The notes under the pieces are model-generated. The model worked only from the letters and a program-made list of their open reading frames with translations. It was not told the origin of the DNA and did no database searches. From Planctomycetota bacterium (GTDB lineage Bacteria > Planctomycetota > Planctomycetia > Pirellulales > UBA1268): 5,861 nt of DNA. The position numbers and the translations under genes were made by a program. Of the stretch, positions 4,620 through 5,861 are shown one piece after another. The DNA is taken from the NCBI GenBank assembly GCA_027622795.1, contig JAQBZA010000215.1, forward strand, positions 1-5,861, written 5' to 3'. Each line of letters begins with the position of its first letter. Within the stretch, counting starts at the first letter, position 1.

Positions 4620-5693
4620 ATGTCTGGAAAGACCCTGAAGATCGCGTCGATCCCCGGCGATGGCACCGGGCCGGAAGTGACCGCCGAGGCCATGAAGGTG
4701 CTCGCAGCCGTCGCCAAGCTGGACAACATCGCCTACGAGGTCGAGCCGCTCGACTGGGGCGGCGACCGCTATCTGAAAACCGGTGAGATCATCCCGGACG
4801 GGGGCCTCGACCTGCTCCGTGCCAAAGACGCGATCTTCCTCGGTGCGATCGGCCATCCCGATGTCGCCCCCGGCATTCTCGAAAAGGGGCTCCTTCTCGA
4901 CCTGCGGTTCAAGCTCGACCAATACATCAACCTCCGGCCCGTGAAGCTCCTGCCCGGCGTCGAGACACCCCTGGCCGGCCGTGGCCCGGCCGACATCGAT
5001 TTCGTCGTCGTGCGGGAAAACACCGAAGACCTCTACTGCGGTGTCGGTGGCTATCTCAAGAAGGGCACGCCCGACGAAGTGGCTGTGCAGCAGGCGGTCT
5101 ACACGCGGAAGGGATGCGAACGCTGCATCCGTTGGGCGTTTGAATACACCCAGAAGCGAAACAGCCCGAAGAAGATGCTCACGCTTGTCGCCAAAACCAA
5201 TGTGCTCACCTATGGCCACGACCTCTGGTGGCGAACCTTCCAGGAGGTGGCCAAGGACTATCCCGATGTGAAGACCGACTACAACCACGTCGATGCCTGC
5301 TGCATGTGGATGGTGAAGAATCCCGACTTCTACGACGTGATCGTCACCACGAACATGTTTGGTGACATCATCACCGATCTCGGCGGCATCCTGCAGGGCG
5401 GCATGGGGGTGGCGGCCGGTGGCAACCTCAACCCCGATGCCGGCGGCGTGAGCATGTTTGAGCCGATGGGGGGCAGCGCGCCCAAGTACACCGGCCAAAA
5501 CGTCATCAACCCGATTGCCGCCATCAACGCGATGGCGATGCTGCTGGAGCACAGCGGCTATCCCGCCGCAGGCAAGCGGATCGACGCAGCCGTGGCTCAG
5601 GTCACTGGTACGAAGATGAAGAGCCAGGCGGCGGGCAAAATGGGTTACGGGACGAAGGAAGTCGGCGACCTCGTCGTCGCAGTGCTGTCATAG
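4620..5693 (+). CDS. Isocitrate/3-isopropylmalate dehydrogenase family enzyme, 357 aa
   Basis: This is a cytoplasmic, metal-dependent beta-decarboxylating dehydrogenase. It oxidises a 2-hydroxy acid such as 3-isopropylmalate (leucine synthesis) or isocitrate (TCA cycle) with NAD(P)+. The IPGDGTGPEV motif (11-20) begins the fold. The substrate-binding arginines are Arg96, Arg106 (in NLRP) and Arg132 (in VVRENTEDLY), with Tyr139 and Lys192 (KTNVLT) as the catalytic pair. Asp225, Asp249 and Asp253 are the expected Mg2+ ligands, the last two in NMFGDIITDLGGILQGGMG (245-263). All key residues and the usual length are present. GLLLDLR (90-96) resembles isopropylmalate dehydrogenases, whereas GSAPKYTG (285-292) resembles NADP-dependent isocitrate dehydrogenase, so the substrate and cofactor are unsettled. 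ATG 4620 is chosen; AAGGAG (4602-4607) lies 12 bases upstream. The in-frame GTG 4599 would overlap that site. A weak TACACT (4567-4572) is the only promoter hint. The gene is flanked by the inverted repeats E1 and E2 and has no operon partner in view. Confidence 0.92.
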   Translation: MSGKTLKIASIPGDGTGPEVTAEAMKVLAAVAKLDNIAYEVEPLDWGGDRYLKTGEIIPDGGLDLLRAKDAIFLGAIGHPDVAPGILEKGLLLDLRFKLDQYINLRPVKLLPGVETPLAGRGPADIDFVVVRENTEDLYCGVGGYLKKGTPDEVAVQQAVYTRKGCERCIRWAFEYTQKRNSPKKMLTLVAKTNVLTYGHDLWWRTFQEVAKDYPDVKTDYNHVDACCMWMVKNPDFYDVIVTTNMFGDIITDLGGILQGGMGVAAGGNLNPDAGGVSMFEPMGGSAPKYTGQNVINPIAAINAMAMLLEHSGYPAAGKRIDAAVAQVTGTKMKSQAAGKMGYGTKEVGDLVVAVLS

Positions 5694-5719
5694 GGCGAAT
5701 CCGGCTTCGAGGGAACGTC

Positions 5720-5859
5720 GGCTCGGGGCTGCCCGTGTCCCGTCGCCGGACGTTCGCTCCGGGCATCCTGCCCTACGCTCACTCGATGCCGGCTGCGCTC
5801 TCGGCATCCTGCCTTCGCTTGCCGCCAACGCCGGCTCTGGGACACGGGCAGCCCCTCGC
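5720..5859 (-). repeat. 140-bp structured repeat, copy E2 (inverted relative to E1)
   Basis: The 131-bp core (5725-5855) is bounded by perfect 17-bp inverted repeats, GGGGCTGCCCGTGTCCC (5725-5741) and its complement (5839-5855). On the minus strand it aligns gaplessly with E1. The longest identical blocks are GGCAAGCGAAGGCAGGATGC, CGAGTGAGCG and AGCGAACGTCCGGCGACG. Two hairpins with a GGA loop are visible: GGCA/TGCC and GGGCA/TGCCC. It starts 26 nt after the dehydrogenase stop and could serve as its transcription end, but no T-run follows. No coding sequence is inside. Confidence 0.85.
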
Positions 5860-5861
5860 GG

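Noticed and set aside
4566..5552. A 328-codon minus-strand open frame opposite the dehydrogenase gene
   Set aside because: It is rich in His, Val and Gly and lacks domain motifs, as expected for the antisense of a GC-rich gene. The plus strand carries a complete, recognisable enzyme.

Overview
The window looks like chromosomal DNA from a GC-rich planctomycete, probably a Pirellulales-like lineage. I base this on recalled family resemblance, not a search. The sigma factor, the HNH protein, the two-CxxC zinc-ribbon protein and the 164-aa protein at 133-627 all resemble protein families I associate with Planctomycetota. No rRNA, tRNA, CRISPR array, transposase or integrase is visible.

Layout. 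(1) 1-71 is the tail of an upstream reading frame, and 133-1511 is a two-gene operon with a 4-nt ATGA overlap: an uncharacterised cytoplasmic protein, then an exported LolA/LolB-like protein. (2) 1563-2162 on the minus strand is a small sigma-70/ECF-type sigma factor, convergent with that operon. (3) 2163-2472 is a 310-bp divergent intergenic region with a good -35/-10 pair facing each way, one for the sigma factor and one for the ferredoxin. (4) 2473-2745 encodes a 7Fe ferredoxin (FdxA type), followed by a hairpin terminator and copy A of a double-hairpin repeat. (5) 2852-3526 on the minus strand is an HNH-nuclease-family protein with its own promoter at 3578-3607. (6) 3775-4101 encodes a 108-aa zinc-ribbon protein, followed by a terminator of the same 31-nt design as the one after fdxA. 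(7) 4102-4619 has no gene. It holds a chain of palindromes: the terminator, two small hairpins, copy B of the double-hairpin repeat, a 140-bp structured repeat (E1) and a short perfect palindrome. (8) 4620-5693 encodes an isocitrate/isopropylmalate-dehydrogenase-family enzyme. (9) 5720-5859 is a second, inverted copy (E2) of the 140-bp repeat.

The genes are mostly conserved or housekeeping types and do not form one obvious pathway. FdxA handles electron transfer, the dehydrogenase carries out central or amino-acid metabolism, and the sigma factor has no anti-sigma partner in view.

The most unusual content is intergenic. E1 and E2 match over 140 bp without gaps at about 81% identity and flank the dehydrogenase gene in opposite orientations. 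Their differences fall largely in paired positions: five two-sided base-pair replacements and two wobble changes. This is the pattern expected when a folded structure, not the sequence itself, is being kept. The smaller A/B repeat (67-68 bp, identical apart from one inserted base) can form mutually exclusive hairpins. In copy A a third complementary arm lies in the last codons of the HNH gene.
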